Shown here: positions 34,319-42,622 of the stretch, piece by piece
Position numbering within the stretch: the first letter of the stretch is position 1
How the letters are laid out: each line of letters begins with the position of its first letter
Assembly (NCBI RefSeq): GCF_016836705.1
Contig: NZ_JAFCGY010000001.1
Span: forward strand, 744,001-808,000
Reading direction: 5' to 3'
Source of the DNA: Mesorhizobium caraganae
GTDB taxonomy: Bacteria; Pseudomonadota; Alphaproteobacteria; Rhizobiales; Rhizobiaceae
DNA length: 64,000 nt
Notes under the pieces: generated by a model
Told to the model about the DNA's origin: nothing
Database searches by the model: none
What the model saw: the letters and a program-made list of their open reading frames with translations, nothing else
Position numbers and translations under genes: made by a program

Positions 34319-35224
34319 ATGAAGAACAGTCCGCCGCTTCGCGCCTTGCACGCCTTCGAGGCCGCGGCCCGGCATGGCAGCTTCAAGGCCGCAGCGGCGG
34401 AACTCGGCGTGACGCCGACAGCGATCAGCCACCAAGTCCGCCTGTTGGAAGATATATGCGATCGCAAGCTGTTCCAGCGCCGACCGCGCCCGCTCGTGCT
34501 GACGAGCGCAGGAGCGCGGCTGTTTCCCATCCTCCGCAACGGCTTTGATCTTCTCTCCGGCTCCCTTGCCGCAGTCGCCGAGCCGGATTTTCAAGCGCCA
34601 TTGCGGGTGACAAGCCCAAACGCTTTCGCGAGTCGATGGCTGGTGCCTCGATTACCGAAATGGCGAGAGGCCAACCCGGCCGTACCACTGGATATCATCG
34701 GGACGGACGCAGTACTCGATCTACGCGCCGGCGCCGCAGATGTGGCGATCCGCTACACACGTCGCCCGCCTTTGGGCTTTGCCATGCAGGAGATATGTCG
34801 CGATTCCTTCTTTCCCATTTGCAGTCCCCGACTATTGGCAAGCGACGGGCGAACGATTGAGCGTGCTGCTGATCTCCTGCGTTATCCCCTGATCCATTTT
34901 GACTGGATGAACCGGGATCCGGACGCTCCCACCTGGACCCGGTGGCTAGCAACGGCCCGTTCGATCGATCCAGACCTAATCCCGCACAAAGCTTGGGATT
35001 TGAGCTTCCGCGAGGAGCTGCATGCGATCGATGCGGTGGTCGCCGGGCAAGGCATTGCGATCTGTAGTGACGTCGTGGTTGGCCGTGAACTGGAAAACGG
35101 CTCGCTCGTCAAAGCGCATCAATTATCCTTGCCGGGCTACAGTTTTTATATTGTTTGGATGCCCCACAGTCCGAGATCCGCGGTGATAGAGTCCTTCCTG
35201 GCGTGGATGAGAACCGTCGCATGA
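34319..35224 (+). CDS. LysR-family regulator (GcvA-like)
   Basis: 301 residues. The HTH is in LRALHAFEAAARHGSFKAAA followed by ELGVTPTAISHQVRLLED, the GcvA/AmpR-type pattern. The substrate-binding domain includes PRLPKWREANPAVPLDI and DVAIRYTRRP. Divergent from the oxidase/transporter pair with about 110 nt between, so it most likely activates them in response to the substrate. Confidence 0.93.
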   Translation: MKNSPPLRALHAFEAAARHGSFKAAAAELGVTPTAISHQVRLLEDICDRKLFQRRPRPLVLTSAGARLFPILRNGFDLLSGSLAAVAEPDFQAPLRVTSPNAFASRWLVPRLPKWREANPAVPLDIIGTDAVLDLRAGAADVAIRYTRRPPLGFAMQEICRDSFFPICSPRLLASDGRTIERAADLLRYPLIHFDWMNRDPDAPTWTRWLATARSIDPDLIPHKAWDLSFREELHAIDAVVAGQGIAICSDVVVGRELENGSLVKAHQLSLPGYSFYIVWMPHSPRSAVIESFLAWMRTVA

Positions 35225-35239
35225 GACCGTCGAACCTGG

Positions 35240-35360
35240 GATATCAAGCGCAAATACACGCTGTTTGCGCCGCTGATATTCCTGAACAAAGGCGCGATCT
35301 CTCGCGACCTCCGCTACCTCAAGACCGAGCTCGAGCGTGCCTGCCTAGACCTCTTGTTTT
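35240..35360 (+). other. possible gene fragment after the LysR gene
   Basis: One frame reads IKRKYTLFAPLIFLNKGAI followed by SRDLRYLKTELERACLDLLF without a start codon, then runs into a dispersed repeat. The composition is protein-like, but I cannot name it. It may be the 3' end of a gene lost when this region was rearranged. Confidence 0.3.
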
Positions 35361-35407
35361 TGCATAGTTTCGGACGGAAACCGCTTCACACTTTTCCTGG
35401 AATTGCT
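35359..35407. repeat. dispersed palindromic repeat, copy 2
   Basis: Core CGGACGGAAACCGCTTCACA followed by CTTTTCCTGGAATTGC, the same orientation as copy 1. The left arm is degenerate (GCATAGTTT instead of GCAATTC). Lies between the LysR gene and the convergent methyltransferase gene. Confidence 0.75.
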
Positions 35408-35423
35408 GATCGGATTCCCGCCC

Positions 35424-36134
35424 TCACCAGAAGCCGGGGACCAATCTGTGCCGCACGCGACGGGAATAATCGTCATATCCGGGAAGTTCGGCCCGCAGCA
35501 GCCGGTCTTCCCAAGCGGTGCGCAAGACGAGCAGCGCCGACGCCAGCGCGGCGGGCACCAGGGCCCAGAACGAAGCCAGCGCAAGCGCCATGCCGAAGAA
35601 CAGAAACAGCGCTGCGATATAGCCAGGGTGACGCACGAAACGGTATGGGCCGGCATCGATCACGCGCTGATGCCGTTCGGACTGGATGCGGACACCCGGC
35701 TCGAAGTATGGGTTCACCGCTTGTGCCCATCCGGTCACCGCGACGCCCGCCAGCACGGCGATGTAGCCGCAGAGCACCGCCCAGACGGGAACAGCCGACC
35801 AGTGAAAGCGCCCGGCGTCGAGCGCCGCCACCGGCAGGATCGCCACCATCGCCGGCAGAATGACCGCGAGCAGCGCCTTGTCCCAGCCTTTCGTGCCCGG
35901 CTGGAACCGGCTACGCGCGCGGTAGATGATCGGATTGACCCGCGCGATCACCAGCGCCGAGACGCCGAACGCCGAAATCATAACGGCAAGGAACACCCAT
36001 CCGGGCCACCAGGCAATCGTGCCGACCGGGACGAAGATCAATCCCAGCAGCCCCAGCGGCAGGCCGATCGCATAGGCAATGCCTGTGCCGCGCGACATAG
36101 CGGGCGGCTCCCGGGGCGTCTTGGTCTGTTCCAT
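35424..36134 (-). CDS. isoprenylcysteine carboxyl methyltransferase-like membrane protein
   Basis: 236 residues with five to six membrane segments. The C-terminal signature of the ICMT/PEMT group is present: GPYRFVRHPGY, a membrane helix, then E(D)RLLRAELPGYDDYSRRVRHRLVP. These proteins bind S-adenosylmethionine and methylate small or lipid-like substrates; bacterial targets are mostly unknown. 49 nt downstream of a GbsR-type regulator on the same strand, so probably co-transcribed. A second unrelated-length ICMT-like protein is at 59087-59725. Confidence 0.85.
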   Translation of the reverse strand: MEQTKTPREPPAMSRGTGIAYAIGLPLGLLGLIFVPVGTIAWWPGWVFLAVMISAFGVSALVIARVNPIIYRARSRFQPGTKGWDKALLAVILPAMVAILPVAALDAGRFHWSAVPVWAVLCGYIAVLAGVAVTGWAQAVNPYFEPGVRIQSERHQRVIDAGPYRFVRHPGYIAALFLFFGMALALASFWALVPAALASALLVLRTAWEDRLLRAELPGYDDYSRRVRHRLVPGFW

Positions 36135-36183
36135 GGCGCTACCTCCCTCGGCGGATTTGTCTCCGGACTGGAATGCCGACCGA

Positions 36184-36651
36184 TCATGTCGATCGGGATC
36201 GCGGCTTCTTCGCGCGCCACTGCCCCAGCGCTGTCTCCATCGCTTGGCGTATCGCCAGGTAGAACGCCGCCATTTCGTCGAGGCGATCGCGCGCTGCTCC
36301 CGACGCGACGGCGTCCGTGCTGTTCCTCATGAGATCGGCGAGCGCGTCGAGCAAGCGGTTCTGTTCGGTCAGCATGCCCTCGTAATTGTCGGACACTGCG
36401 TACAAAGCGCGCTTGCTTCCGCGCTCGCCGTGGCGCTGGGCGAGCCTGTAGGCTTCCAGCAACCGCGCCGCGACGCTTGCGCTGCTTTTGCTGATCTCGA
36501 GGTCTGCCGTGATGCGGTCGAGGCTGACCGGCTCGGCGCAAAGCAGCAGGTAGCCGTAGAGGCGCGCCGCTGTCTGGGGCACGCCCCAGGGGATCAGCAA
36601 CCTGGCCGCATTCTCGATGAAGCGTTGTTCGGCAGGGCGATTGTTTGACAT
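36184..36651 (-). CDS. GbsR/MarR-type transcriptional regulator
   Basis: 155 residues from ATG 36651 (158 from ATG 36660; the choice is open). Winged helix: IPWGVPQTAARLYGYLLLC, then DRITADLEISKSSASVAARLLEAYRLA. The GVPQTAARLYGYLL start is characteristic of the GbsR group, better known for choline/betaine control. The C-terminal half is helical, probably for dimerisation. A palindrome ATATTCG/CGAATAT overlaps its own start and is likely the autoregulatory site. It is divergent from a small membrane gene. Confidence 0.85.
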   Translation of the reverse strand: MSNNRPAEQRFIENAARLLIPWGVPQTAARLYGYLLLCAEPVSLDRITADLEISKSSASVAARLLEAYRLAQRHGERGSKRALYAVSDNYEGMLTEQNRLLDALADLMRNSTDAVASGAARDRLDEMAAFYLAIRQAMETALGQWRAKKPRSRST

Positions 36652-36671
36652 ATTCGGCATATCTCGAATAT
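36650..36671. promoter_or_regulatory. palindrome ATATTCG/CGAATAT over the GbsR start
   Basis: ATATTCG (36650-36656) and CGAATAT (36665-36671) with an 8-nt spacer, at the 5' end of the regulator gene and 50 nt before the divergent membrane gene. Position and symmetry suggest autoregulation and control of the neighbour. Confidence 0.5.
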
Positions 36672-36719
36672 AATGCCTTTAAGGATGATGGATGACAAGG
36701 GCCTGCCCTGGAGCCGGTT

Positions 36720-37001
36720 ATGCTTCCCTATCTTGTGGCTGGGATCGTCATCGTCGGTTTGCCGACGATCTATGCGGCGGTGCGATTCCGCGAGTATCGA
36801 AAATTTCTGGCCGGCGCGTTCTTCGTCAGCAGCGGCATGCAGTTCTACTTTTGTCTGGCGAAGATTCCGATCCCGCTGATGTGGACAAACGCCATTCAGT
36901 CCCCCGAACTCAGTGGCGTGCGCGGGACGATCCATTTTGCGCTTTTCCTGATCTGCCTCTACTTTGGCTGGTTCTTCCGCCGCAATCGTCGCACCGACTG
37001 A
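36720..37001 (+). CDS. small membrane protein, function unknown
   Basis: 93 residues. Three hydrophobic stretches: LPYLVAGIVIVGLPTIYAA, FLAGAFFVSSGMQFYFCLA and IHFALFLICLYFGWFF. It ends in RRNRRTD, a cytoplasmic basic tail. Divergent from the GbsR-type gene. I do not recognise the family. Confidence 0.72.
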   Translation: MLPYLVAGIVIVGLPTIYAAVRFREYRKFLAGAFFVSSGMQFYFCLAKIPIPLMWTNAIQSPELSGVRGTIHFALFLICLYFGWFFRRNRRTD

Positions 37002-37018
37002 GTGTACCGCTCAGGTCT

Positions 37019-37260
37019 TCAGGACGTTGGCGGCCATCGCACGGCCTCGATTCGCTTGCCGGCGATGTCGCCGCCGCGAAAAGCTCCCTTGGCGGGGTCG
37101 GCAGCCCTGCGATCCTGGTCGGACATTCCTATGGCGGCTCGCTCATCACGCACGCCAGGGCTGATCCGCGCGTGGCGGGCTGGTTTACATCGCGGCGCTG
37201 GCGCAACGCTGCACCGGCCTTTGGCTGGCGGAACCCCAAGCAAGATCTTTCAATGAATTG
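37019..37260 (+). pseudogene. remnant of an alpha/beta hydrolase
   Basis: One frame reads DSLAGDVAAAKSSLGG, then SPAILVGHSYGGSLITHARA with the nucleophile elbow GHSYGG, then PRVAG. After that the hydrolase-like reading continues one frame over (VYIAALAQ), so there is a frameshift. The N-terminal strand region and the C-terminal acid/His parts are missing. It is a decayed fragment squeezed between the small membrane gene and the stress-protein gene. Confidence 0.75.
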
Positions 37261-37316
37261 GAACAGATGCGGCCGGCTGCCGTTTGCTTTCTTTCGTCCA
37301 TTGAAAGGAAGTCCAA

Positions 37317-37796
37317 ATGGCCAGCCCTGCCGAACTCGAAGCCAAGTTCTGGAAGTCGTTGAAATCCGACATGACAATGATGATCGGCCTCGATGGGTCC
37401 AAGGTCATCCCGCGTCCGATGACAGCCCAGATTGAGGATCGGAAGGGGCCGATCTGGTTCTTCACGGCCACAGACACCGAGCTTGTCGAGGGCCTGAAAG
37501 ATGGCAGCGGCGCGACAGCTACCTTCACATCGAAGGGTCACGACCTGTTCGCCACAGTGCAGGGGAAGCTTTTTCTGGACAACAACCCAGTGGTCATCGA
37601 TCGGCTTTGGAATCGTTTTGTCGCTGCCTGGTTTGAAGGCGGGAAAGACGACCCGAGGCTGGCACTGCTTAGGTTCGACCCGCAGGAAGCCGAGATCTGG
37701 CTCGACGGCTCAAGCCTGACTGCAGGCATAAAAATGCTGCTCGGGTTCGATCCGAAAGAGGAATACAAGGACAAGGTCGCCAAAGTGTCCCTGTGA
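37317..37796 (+). CDS. pyridoxamine 5'-phosphate oxidase-like general stress protein
   Basis: 159 residues of the PNPOx-like split-barrel group (general stress protein 26 type): KFWKSLKSDMTMMIGL, PRPMTAQIEDRKGPIWFFTA, LFATVQGKLFLDNNP and WFEGGKDDPRLALLRFDP. Such proteins bind flavins (FMN/FAD) and are induced by stress; true PNPOx activity is unlikely. AAAGGAAG gives a ribosome binding site before ATG 37317. Followed by a YihY gene with a 46-nt gap. Confidence 0.9.
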   Translation: MASPAELEAKFWKSLKSDMTMMIGLDGSKVIPRPMTAQIEDRKGPIWFFTATDTELVEGLKDGSGATATFTSKGHDLFATVQGKLFLDNNPVVIDRLWNRFVAAWFEGGKDDPRLALLRFDPQEAEIWLDGSSLTAGIKMLLGFDPKEEYKDKVAKVSL

Positions 37797-37842
37797 GGAG
37801 CTGCAACTTTCATGGCGATGCGGAGTGTGGGGCTGTTGAGCG

Positions 37843-38880
37843 ATGGACACCAAGTCCTCGTTGATCGATACCGAAGCGGCCAATCGTGCGTTGGCGACGT
37901 CTGAAGCCAGCAAGGCCGCTATAAGGGCAGAGGATGGGGACCGTGGTCGCGATGCGGCCTGGCCGTCACAGATTCCTGCACTCGGCTGGAGGGACATCTT
38001 CTGGCGGCTCTGGGAAGAGTTCAACAAGGACCGGGTCTTGCTGGTCGCGGCCGGTGCCACCTTCTATCTGCTGCTGGCGCTGTTTCCGGCGCTGGCCGCC
38101 TTCATCTCGATCTACGGTTTTGTCGCCGATCCCGTGACAGTCGCGGACCATGTCGCCTATCTCGGCGGATTGCTGCCGTCGGAGGGACTGGATCTCATTC
38201 GCGGACAATTGCAGGCTTTGGCCAGTCAGAAACCGGGAGCGCTCGGAACAGGTTTCTTCGTCGGCCTTGCGATCGCGCTGTGGAGCGCGAACAGCGGAAT
38301 GAAGGCGCTCTTCGATGCGATGAACATCGCCTATGAGGAAAGCGAGAAGCGCAGCTTCATCACGCTCAATCTGATGTCGATCCTGTTCACGATGGGAGCC
38401 TTGGTGATCGGCATCGTGCTGTTGCTGACGGTTGGCGTTGTCCCGGCCTTGTTGCGCTTCTTCTACCTTGACGCCTGGACAGAGACCCTTGTTGCGGTGT
38501 CTCGCTGGCCGATCCTGGCAGGCTTCATGCTTACAGGCATTTCCCTGCTCTACCGTTTCGGGCCGAGCCGCGAACATGCGAAGTGGCGTTGGCTGAGCTG
38601 GGGTGCCTTGATTGCGACCGCCGTCTGGATCGCCGCATCGTGGCTGTTCTCGTTCTACCTGCAGCATTTTGCCAACTACAACGCCACCTATGGCTCGTTG
38701 GGCGCCGTCGTTGGCTTGATGATGTGGACATGGATTTCCGTCATCATTCTCATCGCCGGCGCAGCAATCAACGCCGAGATGGAACATCAGACGGCAATCG
38801 ACTCGACAACGGGTCCCGCTCTGCCGATGGGAGAGCGCGGCGCGGTGGTTGCCGACACTCTGGGGAAAACAGCTGACTAA
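37843..38880 (+). CDS. YihY/BrkB-family membrane protein
   Basis: 345 residues. A soluble N-terminus (about 60 residues) is followed by six membrane segments. The family pattern is clear: LVAAGATFYLLLALFPALAA, GFFVGLAIALWSANSGMKAL, and the last part YGSLGAVVGLMMWTWISVII. Once called ribonuclease BN by mistake; the actual role is unresolved, and a transporter or envelope function is assumed. Probably in one transcript with the PNPOx-like gene. Confidence 0.93.
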   Translation: MDTKSSLIDTEAANRALATSEASKAAIRAEDGDRGRDAAWPSQIPALGWRDIFWRLWEEFNKDRVLLVAAGATFYLLLALFPALAAFISIYGFVADPVTVADHVAYLGGLLPSEGLDLIRGQLQALASQKPGALGTGFFVGLAIALWSANSGMKALFDAMNIAYEESEKRSFITLNLMSILFTMGALVIGIVLLLTVGVVPALLRFFYLDAWTETLVAVSRWPILAGFMLTGISLLYRFGPSREHAKWRWLSWGALIATAVWIAASWLFSFYLQHFANYNATYGSLGAVVGLMMWTWISVIILIAGAAINAEMEHQTAIDSTTGPALPMGERGAVVADTLGKTAD

Positions 38881-38956
38881 GTGACGGATCGCTTATCCGG
38901 CAAAGAGCCGGCGCGGCGTAGAAATCAGGGCGCCGCGCGGGACATCGGGCATGGCC

Positions 38957-38977
38957 ATTCTCCTTGTCGAGGAGAAT
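38957..38977. other. small perfect hairpin after the YihY gene
   Basis: ATTCTCCT (38957-38964) and AGGAGAAT (38970-38977) with a 5-nt loop. It lies between convergent genes (YihY + and VOC -), so it may terminate one or both, although no T-run follows. Confidence 0.4.
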
Positions 38978-39028
38978 TCTACCCAACCCAAGTCCTGTCA
39001 ATCGCAGGGTTCAGCCGCGCATGCAGCT

Positions 39029-39394
39029 TCAGTTCTTCTTGAATTCGAACAGCTCGATGACGTTGCCCGATGGATCCTCGAGCAAGATGGCGCGGCCGGC
39101 TCCGCCATCGCTTATATCGCCGCGGAATCGTGCATGAGCCCGACGCAGCCGCTCAATCAGAACGTCGAGTTCGTTCGTAACGATCATGAACCGGTTCCAC
39201 CCGCCAGGCCTCGGATCGCCGCCCGCCTGACCACCGCTTCCCGCGCCTGGGGCGCTGAGATATAGCGTGAATTCGTCGCGCAACAGCGCGGCGAACTTGC
39301 CCGGATTGTGCTTGTCGACCTTGAAATCGAGATTGTCTTGATAGAACCCGACCGCCTCGTCGACGTCGGCAACGATATATCGGACGGAAATCAT
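39029..39394 (-). CDS. VOC-superfamily (glyoxalase-like) protein
   Basis: 121 residues. Two beta-alpha-beta-beta-beta modules: SVRYIVADVDEAVGFYQDNL at the N-terminus, and FMIVTNELDVLIERLRRA with ILLEDPSGNVIELFE at the end. The E in IELFEF is a usual metal ligand, but the N-terminal His ligand is not seen, so metal binding is uncertain. GGGAGGAG precedes ATG 39394. Substrate unknown (glyoxalase, dioxygenase or antibiotic-binding types are possible). Confidence 0.85.
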   Translation of the reverse strand: MISVRYIVADVDEAVGFYQDNLDFKVDKHNPGKFAALLRDEFTLYLSAPGAGSGGQAGGDPRPGGWNRFMIVTNELDVLIERLRRAHARFRGDISDGGAGRAILLEDPSGNVIELFEFKKN

Positions 39395-39504
39395 TCAAAC
39401 TCCTCCCGTCTCCGATAACCCGCGACGGTATATTCAGTTCCTTCCAAAGGCCGGCCGCGCCTTCACATAGCGCAGAGCCCTGGCCCTTTAGTAAATGTGA
39501 CCGT

Positions 39505-40227
39505 TTAGTAGGTGATCTTCGGGTACCAGTCGGTCCCGCGGCCTTCCGGCGTCCAGTCCAGGACGTTCCATAGCATCATCAGGTCCGGCTCGGTTGTCGG
39601 GTCCTTGCCCGGATCGGCCGACTCGAAACCAAGCTCCGCGCCCCAGAAATGCCGGATGGTGCCGTCGCGCCGGGTGAAGACGTTTTCGGCGGCGGTGTCA
39701 GTCCCATCCTCCATGATGGCATGGTAGTCCCGGCTGAAATTGCCGTTAAGGTCGGCATAGAGCGGCAGGTTCTTCCAGCCACGCTCCACCTTGAAGGCGA
39801 TCTGCCGCTCGATGGCCGAAAGGCCTACGACGGCGAGGGCGATCCGCTGGCGGAGGTGGTCGGCGTTGCCGTCCATGCAGCTCAGGAGCGCGGTGCACAT
39901 GGGGCAAGGGCGCTGGCGCTTGGGACCGTACATCCAATTGTAGACGAACAGGGTGTCCTTGTCGCCGAAGAGCGCCTCGAAGCCGACGGGATTGGCGCCG
40001 GCCACGCTGCTGGCTTCGCCCATGAACTGATAGTCGCCTTTCACCTCACCGCCAGGCGGCAAGTTGCGACGCTGGGCGGCAACGCGCGCTATGTGGCGAT
40101 TGAGTTCGATCTCCTCGACCAGCAGGGCCTCGCGCGCCTTGCGGTACTCGGCGCTCTCGTTCGGCTGGCGGGCGCGGTTCTTGTGAGCGATTGCGGTGGC
40201 GGGTTGCAGGGCGGAGCCGTCGGCCAT
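39505..40227 (-). CDS. DUF899 thioredoxin-fold protein
   Basis: 240 residues from ATG 40227 (GGGAG upstream). The DUF899 pattern is clear: YRKAREALLVEEIELNRHI, LPPGGEVKGDY, LFVYNWMYGPKRQRPCPMC with the CPMC redox-like pair, and near the end PDLMMLWNVLDWTPEGRG. Members are predicted thioredoxin-like proteins; no reaction is established. The upstream reading from 40362 crosses a decayed gene and is rejected. Confidence 0.88.
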   Translation of the reverse strand: MADGSALQPATAIAHKNRARQPNESAEYRKAREALLVEEIELNRHIARVAAQRRNLPPGGEVKGDYQFMGEASSVAGANPVGFEALFGDKDTLFVYNWMYGPKRQRPCPMCTALLSCMDGNADHLRQRIALAVVGLSAIERQIAFKVERGWKNLPLYADLNGNFSRDYHAIMEDGTDTAAENVFTRRDGTIRHFWGAELGFESADPGKDPTTEPDLMMLWNVLDWTPEGRGTDWYPKITY

Positions 40228-40324
40228 GATCTTGTCTCCCAGTTCAAACCCCTTCAACTGGTCACCCCGCCTCAGGGTTCCCGCCCGGGCGGTGCAAACA
40301 AGACGAGCAATAGACCCGGGCGCT

Positions 40325-40545
40325 CTACTTCGTCGACGCGAGCACTGCACAGCAGAAGGCAAGGAAGGTCACTTCCGCATTGACGGCGTGCGAATACTCC
40401 CATTGGACGTGAAGGGCTTGCCAATTTTTCGGGCTGCACGGTCCAGTTCCGCGTCGCCGCGTTCGCCGGCTGGGTGAAAAGCACAAAGATGACGAGATTT
40501 ATGGCGATCAGCGCTGCTGCCGCGATCGCCAGCGTCACGGCGCGG
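40325..40545 (-). pseudogene. DUF1772-like membrane protein, frameshifted remnant
   Basis: The minus strand reads QWRTRRAVTLAIAAAALIA and VLFTQPANAATRNWTVQPE in one frame. After QPE the family ending continues in another frame (NWQALHVQWEYSHAVNAE, then VTFLAFCCAVLASTK and stop at 40325). DUF1772 proteins end in just this way (W..LR..WEY.HA). A one-base indel near 40430 and loss of the N-terminal part make it a pseudogene. It sits directly upstream of the DUF899 gene. Confidence 0.7.
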
Positions 40546-40698
40546 CGGGTCCGCCACTGATGGACAAGGGCCAGCAGCGTTCAAGCCAGTCCGCAAGCGA
40601 GTGTCCTTCAGGAATGCCGAATGCTGTTGGCAGCGGAGTCGGCATGAAGATACCCGCTCCTTCGTCCGCAACACGCGCCCTCCCAAGCTCCGGCAACA

Positions 40699-41001
40699 CT
40701 ACTTCACCGGGCCACGTGTGATGGTCGAGAGTTCTGCGATCACGTCAAACGCCTTGATGCTCAATGTCGGGTCACCTTTCATTTCCGCAACAATCGGCCC
40801 GTCCAGGAAGGCCTGCACTGCGGCGTCATCGTCGAACAGGTAGATCCCGCCGGCTTCGCTTTGGGCCTCGTTTATGATCCAGACCTTCCAACGCAGGCCA
40901 GGTATGTCCGCGATGGGTTGAGCATAGGGCAGGTTCTCTTTCTCGTACTCGGCCCTTGGCCCGTTGAGCTTGTAGTTGATTTGCAGGATTTTGGCCGACA
41001 T
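40699..41001 (-). CDS. YdhR-family putative monooxygenase
   Basis: 100 residues from ATG 41001. The pattern ILQINYKLNGPRAEYEKE, then PYAQPIADIPGLRWKVWIIN and AGGIYLFDDDAAVQAFLDG, matches the YdhR ferredoxin-like dimeric alpha/beta-barrel family. Related proteins are cofactor-free monooxygenases, but activity of this group is unproven. 7 nt after the stop of the secreted-protein gene, so probably one operon. Confidence 0.87.
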   Translation of the reverse strand: MSAKILQINYKLNGPRAEYEKENLPYAQPIADIPGLRWKVWIINEAQSEAGGIYLFDDDAAVQAFLDGPIVAEMKGDPTLSIKAFDVIAELSTITRGPVK

Positions 41002-41008
41002 AAGAGTG

Positions 41009-41455
41009 CTACTTCGCGGCTGCGAGAAGATAGCCGCCCTCCCAATGCCAAGTTTGCTTGTCATCGACCGTCACGTTCAGAATAGCTTGAAAGCCGGCCA
41101 ACGTCCCGCTTCCTGCGGAGAACGCGCAATGTCCTGTTGGCGGTTTCGCGGTGTCATAGACGATGCAATAACCAATCGCGGAGTCGCCTGGCCCAACGGC
41201 GAGAACGACGGAGCTGCTCGTAAATAGTGGGCTACTGAGAACAGGGCCATAATAAAGAACCTTTGTGCCAGCCGGTATTTCCTTCAGACTCGATTCGGTA
41301 ATTGTACAGAAGCTCGGTGTTTCACCGTTGTAATCACTGCATTCCTTGGAAAATTTTAGAGGCGATAGCTTGGGCGTATCGGTCGCCATCGCGGGCCAGC
41401 CGAACGACACCGCAGCCAAGAGGGTCACTGCGCGAATTTTTCTCAAAGCAAACAT
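41009..41455 (-). CDS. secreted protein of unknown function
   Basis: 148 residues. A signal peptide covers about 1-25 (FALRKIRAVTLLAAVSFG, cleavage after AMA). The mature part has four Cys (KECSDY, SFCTIT, GYCIVYD, GHCAFSAG), probably two disulfides, and a beta-rich end DDKQTWHWEGGYLLA. The layout recalls allene-oxide-cyclase/dirigent-like barrels, but I would not name it. GGAG before ATG 41455 supports this start over 41479. Confidence 0.75.
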   Translation of the reverse strand: MFALRKIRAVTLLAAVSFGWPAMATDTPKLSPLKFSKECSDYNGETPSFCTITESSLKEIPAGTKVLYYGPVLSSPLFTSSSVVLAVGPGDSAIGYCIVYDTAKPPTGHCAFSAGSGTLAGFQAILNVTVDDKQTWHWEGGYLLAAAK

Positions 41456-41608
41456 TTTCTTGCTCCTAAGTCTGACCATCCGAGTTCGATCACTATGACG
41501 GCGGAAGGCGGGCAGGCGCTAGGGCAGCTTCGGAAGCGTTCCGCTTCAGATTGTGAACTGGCCTTAGACCTCTGCAAGGACTAACTTGCGGCAAAGGAGC
41601 GCCCGGCC

Positions 41609-42355
41609 ATGACGCGTCGGCCTTACGGACTGATCTGTCCGATCTCGCTTGCCTGCGAGATCCTTGAACCGCGCTGGACGATCCAAATCCTGACCGAACT
41701 CTGGAACGGCTCGACCCGCTTCAACGACATTCGCAAGGGGTTGGGCAACATCTCGTCCGCCATCCTGTCGAGGCGGCTCAAGGAGATGGAGTCGTCGGGC
41801 CTGGTCGAGCGCGTCGAGGACAAGGCGGCGGGCACCGTCGACTATTTCCGCACCGGGAAGGCGATCAGGCTCGAACCGGCGATGAACGCGCTGGCGGAAT
41901 GGGCGCTATGCAACATCGAGGCGGAGATCGCGCTCAGCGGTGCGGATGCTTCGACCATCATGTGGGTCGTGCGGCGAATGATCGACCTCGCTGAACTGCC
42001 GCGGCGGCGCGCCGTCATCCGCTTCCATTTCCGCGACGATCCCCCAATGAAGTGTCCCAACTGCTGGTTTGTGGTCGAGCCAGGCGCGGAATTCCCCGAG
42101 CTATGCTGGCTCGACCCCGGCCGGGATGTCGACCTTTACGTCGAGACCGGCGTTGTTTCACTGGGGGCCATCATCGAGGGCCACTCCAGCATCGAGCGCG
42201 AGAAAGAAAGGGGCCGCCTTTTTCTGAGCGGCGACCCCGCCCTCGCCCGCAGCATGGACCGCTGGCTACGAACCCTCGGTCTATGCAGGGCTCCAGGGAA
42301 TTGTGCAGCTTTCTTGAAAGCCATATTGGGTTGCAGCCTTGTTCAACCCGCCTAG
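41609..42355 (+). CDS. HxlR-family transcriptional regulator with C-terminal domain
   Basis: 248 residues. The HxlR winged helix is at the N-terminus: CPISLACEILEPRWTIQIL, FNDIRKGLGNISSAILSRRL and SSGLVERVEDKAAG. The usual N-terminal Cys of redox-sensing HxlR members is present (CPIS). The additional 130 residues resemble a sterol-carrier/SCP2-like ligand domain seen in longer HxlR proteins and include MKCPNCWF. Divergent from the secreted/YdhR operon, a plausible target. Confidence 0.87.
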   Translation: MTRRPYGLICPISLACEILEPRWTIQILTELWNGSTRFNDIRKGLGNISSAILSRRLKEMESSGLVERVEDKAAGTVDYFRTGKAIRLEPAMNALAEWALCNIEAEIALSGADASTIMWVVRRMIDLAELPRRRAVIRFHFRDDPPMKCPNCWFVVEPGAEFPELCWLDPGRDVDLYVETGVVSLGAIIEGHSSIEREKERGRLFLSGDPALARSMDRWLRTLGLCRAPGNCAAFLKAILGCSLVQPA

Positions 42356-42622
42356 GACGAAAGGACCATATGGGCTTGCCTCAAAAAGCTATAGCGCAAA
42401 CAATAAGATAGCGGTGCCCAGTTTCATCCTGTCCGATGCGCCATTTCTCAGATCTCAGCTCTGACGGTGCGCCAGGCGTTGCCGATACTCAGAGGCTCGA
42501 CGGTGCGTATCGGGAGTTTTCCCGCGCAGGCGCGGATCGTCGCATCGCTTGCTCCAATAACAACCGTCTCCTGGCTTGCCATGCCGCGGAGGCTGCTCTC
42601 TATCCGTGCACCAAGGAGTGGC
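42356..42622. other. gap without a recognisable gene
   Basis: 267 nt. Several short open frames exist on both strands (for example a minus-strand frame with SQETVVIGASDATIRACAG), but none has a ribosome binding site or a family I can recognise. A degraded gene is possible. No hairpin or repeat of note was seen. Confidence 0.3.
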
